Shown: positions 40,341 through 49,348 of the stretch, piece by piece
How positions within the stretch are numbered: position 1 is the stretch's first letter
Layout of the letters: each line of letters begins with the position of its first letter
Assembly: GCA_934149465.1 (NCBI GenBank)
Contig: CAKPEZ010000003.1
Coordinates: 62,001 to 126,000, forward strand
DNA length: 64,000 nt
From: an uncultured Bacilli bacterium
GTDB lineage: Bacteria; Bacillota_I; Bacilli_A; RF39; UBA660
Direction: 5' to 3'
Position numbers and translations under genes: made by a program
The notes under the pieces: generated by a model
Told to the model about the DNA's origin: nothing
What the model saw: the letters and a program-made list of their open reading frames with translations, nothing else
The model's database searches: none

Positions 40341-41570
40341 ATGACATTAGTAGAAGATTTAAAATGGAGAGGACTTATTAAAGATATTAGTAGTCCCTCT
40401 TTAGAAGAAAAACTAAATAAGGGGGGAATGACTTTTTATATAGGAACTGATCCTACTGGGGATAGTCTTCATATAGGACATTTTTCTACATTCTTAATTT
40501 CTAAGAGATTAAAGAATGCTGGGCATAATCCAATATTATTAGTAGGTGGCGCTACTGCTTTAATAGGTGATCCTAAACCTACTGCAGAAAGGCCTATTAT
40601 TAGTAAAGAGGAAGTAGCGCATAATTTTACTTGTTTAAAAAAACAAGCAGAAGAAATATTTGGCTTTGAAGTAGTAAATAATTTTGATTGGTGCAAAGAT
40701 ATTAACTTTCTTGACTTCTTACGTGATTATGGAAAATACTTTAATGTAAATTATATGTTAAATAAAGATATTATTAAAAGAAGAGTAGATGAGGGAATTA
40801 CGTATGCAGAGTTTTCTTATATGATAATTCAAGCATTAGATTTTTTACATTTATACGAAACTAGAAATTGCACTTTACAAGTGGCAGGATCCGATCAATG
40901 GGGAAATATTACTGCTGGAATAGAGCTTACTAGGAAGAAAACAGGAAATGAGATTTATGGATTTACAATGCCCCTTGTAACTAAAGCAGATGGAACTAAA
41001 TTTGGAAAGAGTGAAGGGAAAGCTATTTGGCTTGATCGTAATAAGACTTCTCCTTATGAAATGTATCAGTTCTTTATTAATAGTGAAGATAGTAAGGTTA
41101 TAGATTATCTTAAGAAGTTAACTTTCTTATCTAAAGAAGAAATTGATAAATTAGAAGAATCTAATATAAAAGAGCCACATCTTAGAATTGCTCATAAGAA
41201 GTTAGCAGAGGAGGTTATTACTTTTTTACATGGTCATGAAGCTTATGAAGAAGCAGTTATGATGGCAGATATTCTTTTTAATAACGATATTAAGAAATTA
41301 ACAGTAAAGCAAATAGAAGATGTGTTTAATGATTTAGATAAGATTTATGTAAAAAATAATGATCTTCTTTTAGATATTCTTGTTAATAATAATATTTTAA
41401 GCAGTAAGAGAGAAGCTAGAGAATTTCTTTCTAATGGAGCGATTACTGTTAATGGAGTAAAAGTATTAGAACTTAATAAAACTCTTAGTGAAGAGGATTT
41501 TATTGGTAATAAGTATATTGTAATAAGAAAAGGAAAGAAGAATTATTACTTATTAGAAAAGACTTTGTAA
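40341..41570 (+). CDS. tyrS: Tyrosyl-tRNA synthetase
   Basis: A class I synthetase charging tRNA-Tyr. It has HIGH at about residues 46-49 (DSLHIGHFST), the tyrosine-binding QVAGSDQWGNI block, the KFGKS signature and a C-terminal S4 RNA-binding domain (SSKREAREFLSNGAITVNG). The length of 409 residues is normal for the TyrS type. AAAGGAGG ribosome site. Regulated by the T-box upstream. Confidence 0.97.
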   Translation: MTLVEDLKWRGLIKDISSPSLEEKLNKGGMTFYIGTDPTGDSLHIGHFSTFLISKRLKNAGHNPILLVGGATALIGDPKPTAERPIISKEEVAHNFTCLKKQAEEIFGFEVVNNFDWCKDINFLDFLRDYGKYFNVNYMLNKDIIKRRVDEGITYAEFSYMIIQALDFLHLYETRNCTLQVAGSDQWGNITAGIELTRKKTGNEIYGFTMPLVTKADGTKFGKSEGKAIWLDRNKTSPYEMYQFFINSEDSKVIDYLKKLTFLSKEEIDKLEESNIKEPHLRIAHKKLAEEVITFLHGHEAYEEAVMMADILFNNDIKKLTVKQIEDVFNDLDKIYVKNNDLLLDILVNNNILSSKREAREFLSNGAITVNGVKVLELNKTLSEEDFIGNKYIVIRKGKKNYYLLEKTL

Positions 41571-41594
41571 AAAATGGTTATACTTTTTTGATAT

Positions 41595-41623
41595 TTGACT
41601 TTTTCTTGAGAATGTGCTAAAAT
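41595..41623 (+). promoter_or_regulatory. Promoter of the four-sigma-factor operon
   Basis: TTGACT, 17-base spacer, TAAAAT, about 30 bases before the first sigma gene. Confidence 0.8.
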
Positions 41624-41653
41624 AATGCACCGATATTAAGAAAGGGGAATATT

Positions 41654-42769
41654 ATGGGAGAATTACGTAATAATACTGGTGCGATAATGCATATTTTAAA
41701 TGAACAATTAAAAAGTACACAAACAGTTTGTCTTGATACTTATAAAAAATTAGTAAAGGAATATGGTAAAGAAAGCGTTAATAGTGCGATTGATGCTATT
41801 TATACTAGTGCTTCTTTAGAAGATATATATCCTTTGATGGAAGCATTTGCTGAAATCGAAGATTATCGTTTAAAAAGTGATTTAGAAGAAGAAGCAAAGT
41901 TATCTGTTTCTGAAGAAAATACTATCTTTTCTAGAAAGACTGTTACTGATCTATACATGGATGATATGACAGCAATGGATTCTAGTAATTTATTAAGTGC
42001 CGAAGAAGAAGTAAAATTGTTTGAAAGAATAAAAAAAGGCGATATGGATGCCTATGATGAAATGGTTAGAAAAAATTTACGTTTAGTAATTTCAATTGCT
42101 AAGAAATATGTGGGTAGAGGCCTTGAATTTGATGATCTTGTTCAAGAAGGAAACTTTGGATTAATGAAAGCTGTTGAAAAGTTTGATCTTTCTAAAAAAT
42201 GTAGATTTTCAACATATGCTACATGGTGGATCAGACAAGGAATTACAAGAGCAATAGCAGATAGTGGTAATACTATTAGAATTCCAGTCCATATGGTAGA
42301 ATCTGTTAATAAGTTAAATTTTGCTAAAAAAAGATTAGTAGCATCTTTGCATAGAGAACCTACTAATTTAGAATTAGCTAATGAGTTAAGGTGGAGCGAG
42401 GCAAGAGTAGAAAGCGTTAAAACTTTAGATTATAGAATGACCTTAATACCTTTGTCTACTCCTGTTAACGAAGATGGTGATAGTACTTTAGCAGATTTTA
42501 TTCGTGATGAGAATGTTTCTGTTGAAAGAGAAGTGGAGTTAAAATCTCTAAAGAACGTTATGGGAAATGCTCTTGATACTTTAACCTCACGTGAAAGAGA
42601 AATTCTGTTTTATCGCTTTGGATTTATAAATGATAAATGTTATACTTTAGAAGAAGTAGGTAATATTTTTGGAGTAACGAGAGAAAGAATTAGACAAATA
42701 GAAGCTAAAGCGCTTCATAAATTAAAACAACCAAGTAGAGCTTCTAAATTAAGAGATTATATAAAATAA
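41654..42769 (+). CDS. sigA: Primary-type RNA polymerase sigma factor (SigA/RpoD-like)
   Basis: A 371-residue sigma-70 protein, the best candidate for the housekeeping sigma. It has an N-terminal region resembling region 1.1, region 1.2 near residue 100 (VTDLYMDDMTAMDSSNLL), region 2 with DLVQEGNFGLMKAVEKFD and FSTYATWWIRQGITRAIAD, region 3 (RIPVHMVE) and region 4 (LTSREREILFYRFG...VTRERIRQIEAKALHKLK). It is first of four sigma genes in one unit. rpoD usually follows dnaG, which is not here, so another primary sigma elsewhere cannot be excluded. Confidence 0.9.
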   Translation: MGELRNNTGAIMHILNEQLKSTQTVCLDTYKKLVKEYGKESVNSAIDAIYTSASLEDIYPLMEAFAEIEDYRLKSDLEEEAKLSVSEENTIFSRKTVTDLYMDDMTAMDSSNLLSAEEEVKLFERIKKGDMDAYDEMVRKNLRLVISIAKKYVGRGLEFDDLVQEGNFGLMKAVEKFDLSKKCRFSTYATWWIRQGITRAIADSGNTIRIPVHMVESVNKLNFAKKRLVASLHREPTNLELANELRWSEARVESVKTLDYRMTLIPLSTPVNEDGDSTLADFIRDENVSVEREVELKSLKNVMGNALDTLTSREREILFYRFGFINDKCYTLEEVGNIFGVTRERIRQIEAKALHKLKQPSRASKLRDYIK

Positions 42770-42788
42770 TATTTAAGGGGGAATTAGG

Positions 42789-43691
42789 ATGAATACTAGA
42801 AATAATAATATTTCTTTTGAAAATATAAGTGAAAGTGCTTTATATGGGACTGTTGGCCTTGCTGAAAAAAGTGCAGTTGAACTTTATCTTACAGATTTAA
42901 AGTATTTTGGAAATTCTGATAGAGTATTAGGAAGAAAAGAAGAACTAAAATTATATGAAAAAATAGTAAATGGTGATGTTGAAGCTAAGAAGATTTTTAT
43001 AGAATCAAATTTAAGATTAGTAATTTCTGTTGCTAAGAGATATGCTTCTTATAGCAAACTACCTTTATCTGATTTAATTCAGGAAGGTAATATTGGATTA
43101 TTAAAAGCAGTTGATAAGTTTGATCCTACTCGTGGTTATAAATTTTCAACATATGCTATTTGGTGGATTAGACAATCAATACGAAGGGCAGTTTTATCTC
43201 AATCAAGAATAGTCAATCTTCCAACTAATATCATGGATAAAATAGTAAAGATTCATCGGATAGAACATCAATTAACTGATAAATTAGGAAGGACTCCTTC
43301 TAAACGTGAGTTGTCTCAAGAATTAAATATTGATGAAGAACTTCTTACAAAGATATTGCATACGGTAGAAGATATTGTATCATTAGATATGTCAGTTGGT
43401 AGTGGTAATGAGGCAACAACTTTTGGAGAATTTATATCTGATTCTTCTAATGAATTAGAAGATGATATTAGTAAACTTAGTGATAATATTATTATAAATG
43501 AAGCTATGGAAGTACTTACTCCAAAAGAAAGAGAAGTAATTGCACTTAGATATGGTTTAAATGGTGATGATGCTTTAACTTTTCAAGCTATTGGAGATAA
43601 ATTTGGAGTTACTCGTGAGAGAATACGTCAAATTGAAAACCGTGCTTTAAAAAAAATGAAGGAATCATCTTTAGCACTTAAGCGCAAATAG
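42789..43691 (+). CDS. Second RpoD-like sigma factor lacking region 1.1
   Basis: A 300-residue sigma-70 group 1/2 type protein. It keeps region 1.2 (AVELYLTDLKYFG), region 2 (DLIQEGNIGLLKAVDKFDPT, FSTYAIWWIRQSIRRAVL), region 3 (IVNLPTNIMDKI) and a complete region 4 (LTPKEREVIALRYG, VTRERIRQIENRALKKMKE). It lacks region 1.1. All promoter-melting and -35 recognition residues look intact, so it should be able to read near-consensus promoters. It starts 19 bases after the first sigma gene. Confidence 0.92.
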   Translation: MNTRNNNISFENISESALYGTVGLAEKSAVELYLTDLKYFGNSDRVLGRKEELKLYEKIVNGDVEAKKIFIESNLRLVISVAKRYASYSKLPLSDLIQEGNIGLLKAVDKFDPTRGYKFSTYAIWWIRQSIRRAVLSQSRIVNLPTNIMDKIVKIHRIEHQLTDKLGRTPSKRELSQELNIDEELLTKILHTVEDIVSLDMSVGSGNEATTFGEFISDSSNELEDDISKLSDNIIINEAMEVLTPKEREVIALRYGLNGDDALTFQAIGDKFGVTRERIRQIENRALKKMKESSLALKRK

Positions 43692-43701
43692 GGGGATAAT
43701 T

Positions 43702-44727
43702 ATGAGTGATTCAAAGAAACGAATAGCTAAAGTAATAACAAAAGAAATAAAAGATACTGGATGTTTAAGTTTAAAAACTTATGAAGAATTAATTAGTAAG
43801 TATAATATTGGTATGATTGATGAATTTATTTCTGAATATTATTTTAAGTATTTAAATAATAGTAGTCTTGAAATTGGCTCTTATTTTGGACAAATAATAG
43901 AAAAGTATCCATCTTTAGGATTTAAAAATTGGGTTCCTTATTATTTATATGTTAAAGATCTTAAAGAAATTTCTCGTCCAAAATTATCTTTAGAAGAAGA
44001 AAGAAATTTGTTTGAAAGAGTAAAGCTTAATGATATTGAAGCACGTAATAAGCTTGTTGAAGCTAATTTATTTTTAGTAATATTGATTGCTAAAAAATAT
44101 ATGTCAGCTACTATTCCTTTTGCTGATTTAGTTCAGGAAGGTAATCTAGGACTTATTGAGGCTATTTCTCATTATGATTATAATAGAAATGTTAAGTTTT
44201 CTACTTATGCTGGTTATTGGATAGAATCTAAAATAAGAAGAGCTATGATCGATAAAGGTGCAATAATTAGAATACCTTCTTCTAGAACTTATGAGGTTGC
44301 TAAGAAAATAGAAAGTTATACAGATGCCTTTTATGGAAGGGTTCACCGTGAACCAACGGAAGGTGAGCTTGCTATTCTATTAGGAGTAAGTATTAAAGTT
44401 TTAAATAGTATAAGACTAGCAACAAGTGAGCCTATTTCTGTTGAAATGCTTCAAGAAAATGATGAGTCTTGGGATGAAAAGTTTAGTTATGAACCACTTG
44501 AAAATAGTAAAAGCCTAGGGGATTATGGTATATTTGAAAATAACATAGGAGATAATCTTACTTCAAGAGAAATTAGATTTTTGAAATTAAATTATGGCTT
44601 TGGTGAAAAAGAAGCTTTACCTTTAGAAAGTATTGCTAATAAAGAAGGAATTACTAGAGAAGCTGTACGTCAAGTAGTAGTTAAAGCAGTAAGAAAATTA
44701 GAAAATCATAAAAGGAGATACTTATAA
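43702..44727 (+). CDS. Third, divergent sigma-70 factor
   Basis: A 341-residue sigma factor. The N-terminal 75 residues resemble the start of the first sigma gene (LKTYEELISKYNIGMIDEFI compare LDTYKKLVKEYG...). Region 2 is recognisable (FADLVQEGNLGLIEAISHYD) but the -10 helix reads FSTYAGYWIESKIRRAM in place of ...WWIRQ, so promoter choice probably differs. Region 4 is present (LTSREIRFLKLNYGF, ITREAVRQVVVKAVRKLE) with R-E-R-I-R-Q changed to R-E-A-V-R-Q. Ends one base into the start of the fourth gene. Confidence 0.88.
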   Translation: MSDSKKRIAKVITKEIKDTGCLSLKTYEELISKYNIGMIDEFISEYYFKYLNNSSLEIGSYFGQIIEKYPSLGFKNWVPYYLYVKDLKEISRPKLSLEEERNLFERVKLNDIEARNKLVEANLFLVILIAKKYMSATIPFADLVQEGNLGLIEAISHYDYNRNVKFSTYAGYWIESKIRRAMIDKGAIIRIPSSRTYEVAKKIESYTDAFYGRVHREPTEGELAILLGVSIKVLNSIRLATSEPISVEMLQENDESWDEKFSYEPLENSKSLGDYGIFENNIGDNLTSREIRFLKLNYGFGEKEALPLESIANKEGITREAVRQVVVKAVRKLENHKRRYL

Positions 44728-45524
44728 TGAACCTTCAAAATGCTCATCTTACTACAAGTGAAATTAGAAAAAAAAGTTCTATTTTACTAAAAAAGATGAA
44801 TGACGGAAGTAGAAAAGCTAGATTAGAACTTATTGAGTTAAATCTTCCTTTAGTAGTATATATTGCTAGTAAATATAGAGATCTTGCTGATTTTGATGAT
44901 CTTATTCAAGAGGGAGCTATTGGCTTAATAAGAGCTATTGATTGTTATGCTAAAGAGCAAGAGACTTCTTTTAGTACTTATCTTTATTATAGTATTGTTA
45001 GAAGTATTACTACCGAGATATATAGGCAAAGAAGTTCTATGTTAGTTAAACCTAGAACTGCATCTAAGATCGATAAATTACTTAAGGATATAGATATATT
45101 AGAAAGTAGGCTTAATAGAAATGCTACTTTAGAAGAAATAGCAACCTATACTGGTTATTCACAAAAGTTAGTAGATAAGATGCTAACGTTTAAAAGAAGA
45201 GAAAAATCTTTGTATGATTTAGTTATTAATGATAGTGATTTTTCTGATAGTACTTATTTAATTAATACGCTTATTGATGAAGGGGCCCCTTGTGTTATAG
45301 ATGAGGTTTTAAATAATGAAGCTTTAGATTACCTTAAGTCATTATTAGATAACAGTGAATTAAATGAACGAGCGATTAAGATATTTACTCAGAGAAATGA
45401 TTTAGATGGTCGCGGGAAAAGATCACTAACGGAAGTAGGAGAAGAATTTGGAATAACTAATTCTAGAGTTAGTATGATTGATAAAGCTGTAAAGAAAAAA
45501 TTAAAATTAAAGTATAATTATTAG
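44727..45524 (+). CDS. Fourth, most divergent sigma-70 factor
   Basis: A 265-residue sigma factor starting at the last base of the preceding gene. Region 2 shows LPLVVYIASKYR and DFDDLIQEGAIGLIRAID, then FSTYLYYSIVRSITTEI, where both Trp of the -10 melting helix are replaced by Tyr. A middle region (LNRNATLEEIATYTGYSQKLV) resembles region 3. Region 4 is reduced (LNERAIKIFTQRNDL, LTEVGEEFGITNSRVSMIDKAV). It may recognise special promoters or act as a regulator. A terminator follows the stop. Confidence 0.85.
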   Translation: MNLQNAHLTTSEIRKKSSILLKKMNDGSRKARLELIELNLPLVVYIASKYRDLADFDDLIQEGAIGLIRAIDCYAKEQETSFSTYLYYSIVRSITTEIYRQRSSMLVKPRTASKIDKLLKDIDILESRLNRNATLEEIATYTGYSQKLVDKMLTFKRREKSLYDLVINDSDFSDSTYLINTLIDEGAPCVIDEVLNNEALDYLKSLLDNSELNERAIKIFTQRNDLDGRGKRSLTEVGEEFGITNSRVSMIDKAVKKKLKLKYNY

Positions 45525-45548
45525 AAAGTAGGAATACTTTCTTTTTTT
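45524..45548 (+). terminator. Terminator of the sigma operon
   Basis: GAAAGTA / TACTTTC stem with GGAA loop and seven T, overlapping the stop codon of the fourth sigma gene. Confidence 0.85.
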
Positions 45549-45613
45549 AAGGTCTTTTCTTTTTATCAAAAAAAGCTTATAATGTTATTAGGTTAAAAAT
45601 AGGAGGTATGTAA

Positions 45614-46873
45614 GTGAGTATATATATAAATGGACATAAAGAAATGACTATAAACAAGAAAATTGTTGAATATATAAAGCCTCAAGTTATTTATATTCCT
45701 CTTTCTAATAAAAATGGTGTAGAATATCGGCATTTAATTAAAGAAGGAGATTATGTTTATAAAGGACAAGTGGTTGCTTATAATGATCAGATTAACTTTC
45801 CAATTCATTCTAGTGTAAGTGGATATGCTGTTAAGGGAGTTAAGAAGATTATTAATAATGGAGAAAAGATTAGGTGTATAGCAGTTGAAAATGACTTTAA
45901 AGAAAGATATGAGACTAGCAAGGGCGCTAAGAGAATTATTAATAAATATGATAAAAAAGAATTCCTTGAGATGTTAAAAGAGTATGGAATTACAGGATTA
46001 GGTGGTAGTGATTTCCCTACATTTCTTAAGTATAGTTCTAGTGATAATTTTGAGTATTTATTAGTAAATGGAGTAGAATGTGAGCCTTTTATTACAGCAG
46101 ATGTTTCTTTAATGTTAGAGCACGCTGAAGATATTTTGGAGGCAGTAGATGCTATTATTGAGATAATGAATTTAAAAAAAGCTATTATTTGTATTAAGAA
46201 TGTTAATTATAAAGTAATAGAAGAATTTCTTAAATATAAGGGAAGTTATCCTAATATTACGATTTTTCCTACTTTAGATAAATATCCTAATGGATGGGAA
46301 AGGAATGTTGTTTCTGATACTTTGGGTATTACTTATAATAAGTATCCTTCAGAAAAGGGAATAATTGTTAATAATGTTAGTACAATATATGCTATTTATG
46401 AAATGCTTAAATATAATAGACCTTTAACAGAAAGAGTAATTACAATTACTGGTGAAGGAATTAAGAATCCACAAAATGTTAAAGTAAAAATAGGTGCTTC
46501 TATTAAAGAAATTATTAATTATATTGATGGATATAATAATTTAAAAAATCCTTTATTTATTGCAGGTGGGCCTATGATGGGGAAAAGTTTACCTGTTGAT
46601 GATTTGGTAGTAACTAAAGATTTATCTTGTGTTATTGTAATGGAAGATAATTTTAAATTACCGAAAGAATGTATAAAATGTGGAAAATGTATTGAAGTGT
46701 GTCCTGCGCATATTATGCCAGTAGTTATTAAAAATAATTTAGATGATAAAGACGCTCTTAGAAAACTAAGACCTGATCGCTGTATAGAGTGCGGACTTTG
46801 TTCATATATTTGTCCTTCTAGAATAGAGGTTAGAGAATGTGTTCGTTTAGCTAAAGAAAGGATGATAAAATAA
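45614..46873 (+). CDS. rnfC: Electron transport complex subunit RnfC
   Basis: RnfC is the peripheral NADH-oxidising subunit of Rnf/Nqr-type complexes, with an NADH/FMN domain and iron-sulfur clusters. Visible: ITGLGGSDFPTFLKY (about residues 128-142), LLVNGVECEPFITAD, and two 4Fe-4S motifs, CIKCGKCIEVCP (Cys about 353-363) and CIECGLCSYICP (about 390-400). The length of 419 residues is a normal short form. GTG start with AGGAGG. The stop overlaps the next ATG by one base. No rnfA, rnfB or rnfE gene is seen. Confidence 0.92.
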   Translation: MSIYINGHKEMTINKKIVEYIKPQVIYIPLSNKNGVEYRHLIKEGDYVYKGQVVAYNDQINFPIHSSVSGYAVKGVKKIINNGEKIRCIAVENDFKERYETSKGAKRIINKYDKKEFLEMLKEYGITGLGGSDFPTFLKYSSSDNFEYLLVNGVECEPFITADVSLMLEHAEDILEAVDAIIEIMNLKKAIICIKNVNYKVIEEFLKYKGSYPNITIFPTLDKYPNGWERNVVSDTLGITYNKYPSEKGIIVNNVSTIYAIYEMLKYNRPLTERVITITGEGIKNPQNVKVKIGASIKEIINYIDGYNNLKNPLFIAGGPMMGKSLPVDDLVVTKDLSCVIVMEDNFKLPKECIKCGKCIEVCPAHIMPVVIKNNLDDKDALRKLRPDRCIECGLCSYICPSRIEVRECVRLAKERMIK

Positions 46874-48312
46874 TGAATTTTCATACTAGAGTAGGTAATT
46901 TCTTAAAGACAGATAATAGCACTTCTAAGATTATGAATAATCTTCTAATAGCGCTTTTTCCAATATATTTATTTGCTTTTTATAAAAATGGGCTTCTTCC
47001 TATTATAAAAGGTTATGGTGATATAGGAAGTTTGTTTCATTTGTTGTTAGTGCTTATTCTTCCTTGTTTAGTTTGCCTTGGGACTGAGTATTTATGGTAT
47101 AATTATTTATTAAAAGAAAAACGTGATATTAAGTATTTTGTTAATGATACTTACGCATTAATTCCTGGGCTATTTCTTAGCTTAATAATACCGATTAATA
47201 CACCAGTTTATCTTTTAATACTTGGATCTTTATTTATGATAATTATAGGTAAACTTATTTATGGCGGATTTGGACATAATTTTTTAAATCCAGCTTTAGT
47301 AGGAAGATTTTTTATTATGAGTTGTTATGGAGCTATAATTGGTAAAAGTGGAGGATATCTTAATTTATATGAGAAGTCTCTTGATACAATAGCGGGAGCT
47401 ACTCCTTTAGGAAATTTAGCTTCTTTAAATTATAGCGGTTCTTATCAAAATATAATTACTCCTTTTGGAAGTATTTGGAATTTCTTAATAGGAAATATTC
47501 CTGGAGCAATTGGAGAAACTAGTTCTTTATTAATATTACTAGCACTTATTTATTTGATTTTAAATAAGGTTATTAAATGGCGTATTCCCGTTTATTATTT
47601 AGGTACTGTTTTTGCATCTACGATGATTATTGGATTTGCAAATGGAATGGGATTATGGTATCCATTATTTCATTTATTAAGTGGAGGTCTTTTATTTGGA
47701 GCAGTATTTATGGCTACTGATCCTGTTACTAGTCCACTTACTAAAAATAGTCAAATTATATATGGAATTTCTTTGGGAATATTGACGTTATTCTTTCGCT
47801 TTTTAACAAGTTATCCTGAAGGAGTATGTCTATCTATTTTAATAATGAACCTAGTAGTACTTTTATTAAATAAATTCGATATAATATCTTTTAGTAAGAA
47901 ATATCTTAATTTACTAGTACTTAGTTTAGTAGTTGGAATTTTAGTTATATTTACAATAGTTATTTCTTTTAAAGTAAAAAATAGTGCTTCTTTAGAAGAT
48001 GAATCTTTTAAGATTTTAGATAAGAAAGTAAATGGTCATGAGACTACTTATCTTGTTAATGGGAAAGGTTTTGGTGGAATGGATTCTTATAAAGTAAAAG
48101 TTACTTTTAAGAATGATTATATTGTAAGTATTGATGTTTTAGAAAATAAAGAAAGTTATTATAATTTGTTAGAATCAAGTAATTATCTTAATAAAATTAT
48201 TATTAATCAGAGTAATTTAGATAATTTAGATACTGTAAGTGGCGCTACTTATTCTTCTAAATTTTTAAAAGAACTTATTACTAAGGTTCAAGATGATTAT
48301 AAGAGAAAGTAA
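46873..48312 (+). CDS. rnfD: RnfD-RnfG fusion protein
   Basis: A 479-residue fusion. Residues 1-365 are the polytopic RnfD/NqrB part with about nine or ten helices, including the flavinylation motif IAGATPLG (Thr at about residue 177). Residues 366-479 are an extracytoplasmic FMN-binding domain of RnfG/NqrC type ending in the second flavinylation motif VSGATYSS (Thr at about 459). In normal Rnf these are two genes. The natural reading is that RnfC passes electrons to two covalently bound FMN and across the membrane. An ApbE flavin transferase is required and is not in the window. Confidence 0.88.
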   Translation: MNFHTRVGNFLKTDNSTSKIMNNLLIALFPIYLFAFYKNGLLPIIKGYGDIGSLFHLLLVLILPCLVCLGTEYLWYNYLLKEKRDIKYFVNDTYALIPGLFLSLIIPINTPVYLLILGSLFMIIIGKLIYGGFGHNFLNPALVGRFFIMSCYGAIIGKSGGYLNLYEKSLDTIAGATPLGNLASLNYSGSYQNIITPFGSIWNFLIGNIPGAIGETSSLLILLALIYLILNKVIKWRIPVYYLGTVFASTMIIGFANGMGLWYPLFHLLSGGLLFGAVFMATDPVTSPLTKNSQIIYGISLGILTLFFRFLTSYPEGVCLSILIMNLVVLLLNKFDIISFSKKYLNLLVLSLVVGILVIFTIVISFKVKNSASLEDESFKILDKKVNGHETTYLVNGKGFGGMDSYKVKVTFKNDYIVSIDVLENKESYYNLLESSNYLNKIIINQSNLDNLDTVSGATYSSKFLKELITKVQDDYKRK

Positions 48313-48359
48313 AAGTCTAATCTTTTACTTTTTTTCATATAATTTTTTAGGTGATAATA

Positions 48360-48590
48360 GTGCGTTTATCTGATTTACAGGCTAAAGAAATTATTAATGT
48401 TGATGATGGTAAGAGAATAGGGATGATTATTGATGTTAATGTTGATCCTATTAGTGGGAAAATAAAGAGCTTTTTACTTCAAGAAGGAAGAAATGGGAAG
48501 AGGATTTTTTCTAGTAGAGAAGAGTATGAAGTAAAGTGGGAACAAATATTAAAAGTAGGAGAAGATATTATTTTAGTTAACACTAAGTAA
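48360..48590 (+). CDS. YlmC/YmxH-family PRC-barrel protein
   Basis: A 76-residue single PRC-barrel protein: MRLSDLQAKEIINVDDGKRIG, IDVNVDPISGKIKSFLL and the ILKVGEDIILV end. This family (YlmC/YmxH) is found mostly in spore formers, function unknown. Two GTG codons are possible starts (48351 and 48360); the second has the right distance from AGGTG and yields the conserved MRLSDL start. Confidence 0.9.
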   Translation: MRLSDLQAKEIINVDDGKRIGMIIDVNVDPISGKIKSFLLQEGRNGKRIFSSREEYEVKWEQILKVGEDIILVNTK

Positions 48591-48595
48591 ACTTT

Positions 48596-48624
48596 TTGCT
48601 TTTAATTTTAAATTTTAGTATAAT
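48596..48624 (+). promoter_or_regulatory. Promoter of ung
   Basis: TTGCTT, 17-base spacer, TATAAT, 17 bases before the ung start. Confidence 0.75.
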
Positions 48625-48640
48625 TATTAAGGTGATTTAG

Positions 48641-49333
48641 ATGCATATAGTTACGAATAATAAATGGGATAAAGTTTTAGAAGAAGAATATAATAAAGAT
48701 TATTTTTATAATTTGGCAAAGAAAGTGGAAACAGAATATAATAATCCTAATAAGGAGATTTTTCCAAGTAAGAGTAAGATATTTAGGGCACTTGTCTTAA
48801 CAGATTATGACGATGTTAAGGTAGTTATCTTAGGACAAGATCCATATCATGGTAAAGGGCAAGCTAATGGTCTTGCTTTTGCAGTTAATTCTGGGGTTCC
48901 ACTTCCTCCATCGGAGCTTAATATATATAAAGAATTAAAAGCTGATTTAGGAATAGAAATTTCTAGAAATGGAGATCTTACATCTTGGGCTAAACAAGGA
49001 GTTCTTCTTTTGAATACTGTTTTAACGGTTGAAAAAGATAAAGCTTTTTCTCATCGTGATTTTGGTTGGGAACGTTTTACGGATGCTATTATTGAGAAGC
49101 TAAATGAAAGGGAAAAACCTATTATATTTGTTTTATGGGGAAGAGCTGCTATTGATAAAGCTAAACTTATTACGAATAAAAATCATTATATAATTAGTTC
49201 TGCGCATCCTTCTCCATTATCTGCTAATAGGGGATTTTTTGGAAGTAAGCCTTTTTCTAAGATAAATAGTCAGTTAATAAAATATCATGAGAAACCTATT
49301 GATTTTACTCTACCAAAAAGCACATTGAATTAA
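48641..49333 (+). CDS. ung: Uracil-DNA glycosylase
   Basis: Family 1 uracil-DNA glycosylase, which removes uracil from DNA to start base excision repair. The water-activating loop GQDPYHGKGQANGLAFAV begins at about residue 65, and the DNA-intercalation loop SAHPSPLSANRGFFGSKPFS is present. The length of 230 residues is normal. The last codons (KSTLN) are read through the arm of a terminator shared with the convergent gene. Confidence 0.97.
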   Translation: MHIVTNNKWDKVLEEEYNKDYFYNLAKKVETEYNNPNKEIFPSKSKIFRALVLTDYDDVKVVILGQDPYHGKGQANGLAFAVNSGVPLPPSELNIYKELKADLGIEISRNGDLTSWAKQGVLLLNTVLTVEKDKAFSHRDFGWERFTDAIIEKLNEREKPIIFVLWGRAAIDKAKLITNKNHYIISSAHPSPLSANRGFFGSKPFSKINSQLIKYHEKPIDFTLPKSTLN

Positions 49334-49348
49334 CAATGTGCTTTTTTT
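49315..49348. terminator. Shared bidirectional terminator of ung and the gene at 49330
   Basis: Perfect 13-bp stem AAAAAGCACATTG / CAATGTGCTTTTT with a 6-base loop AATTAA that holds the stop codons of both convergent genes. Confidence 0.95.
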
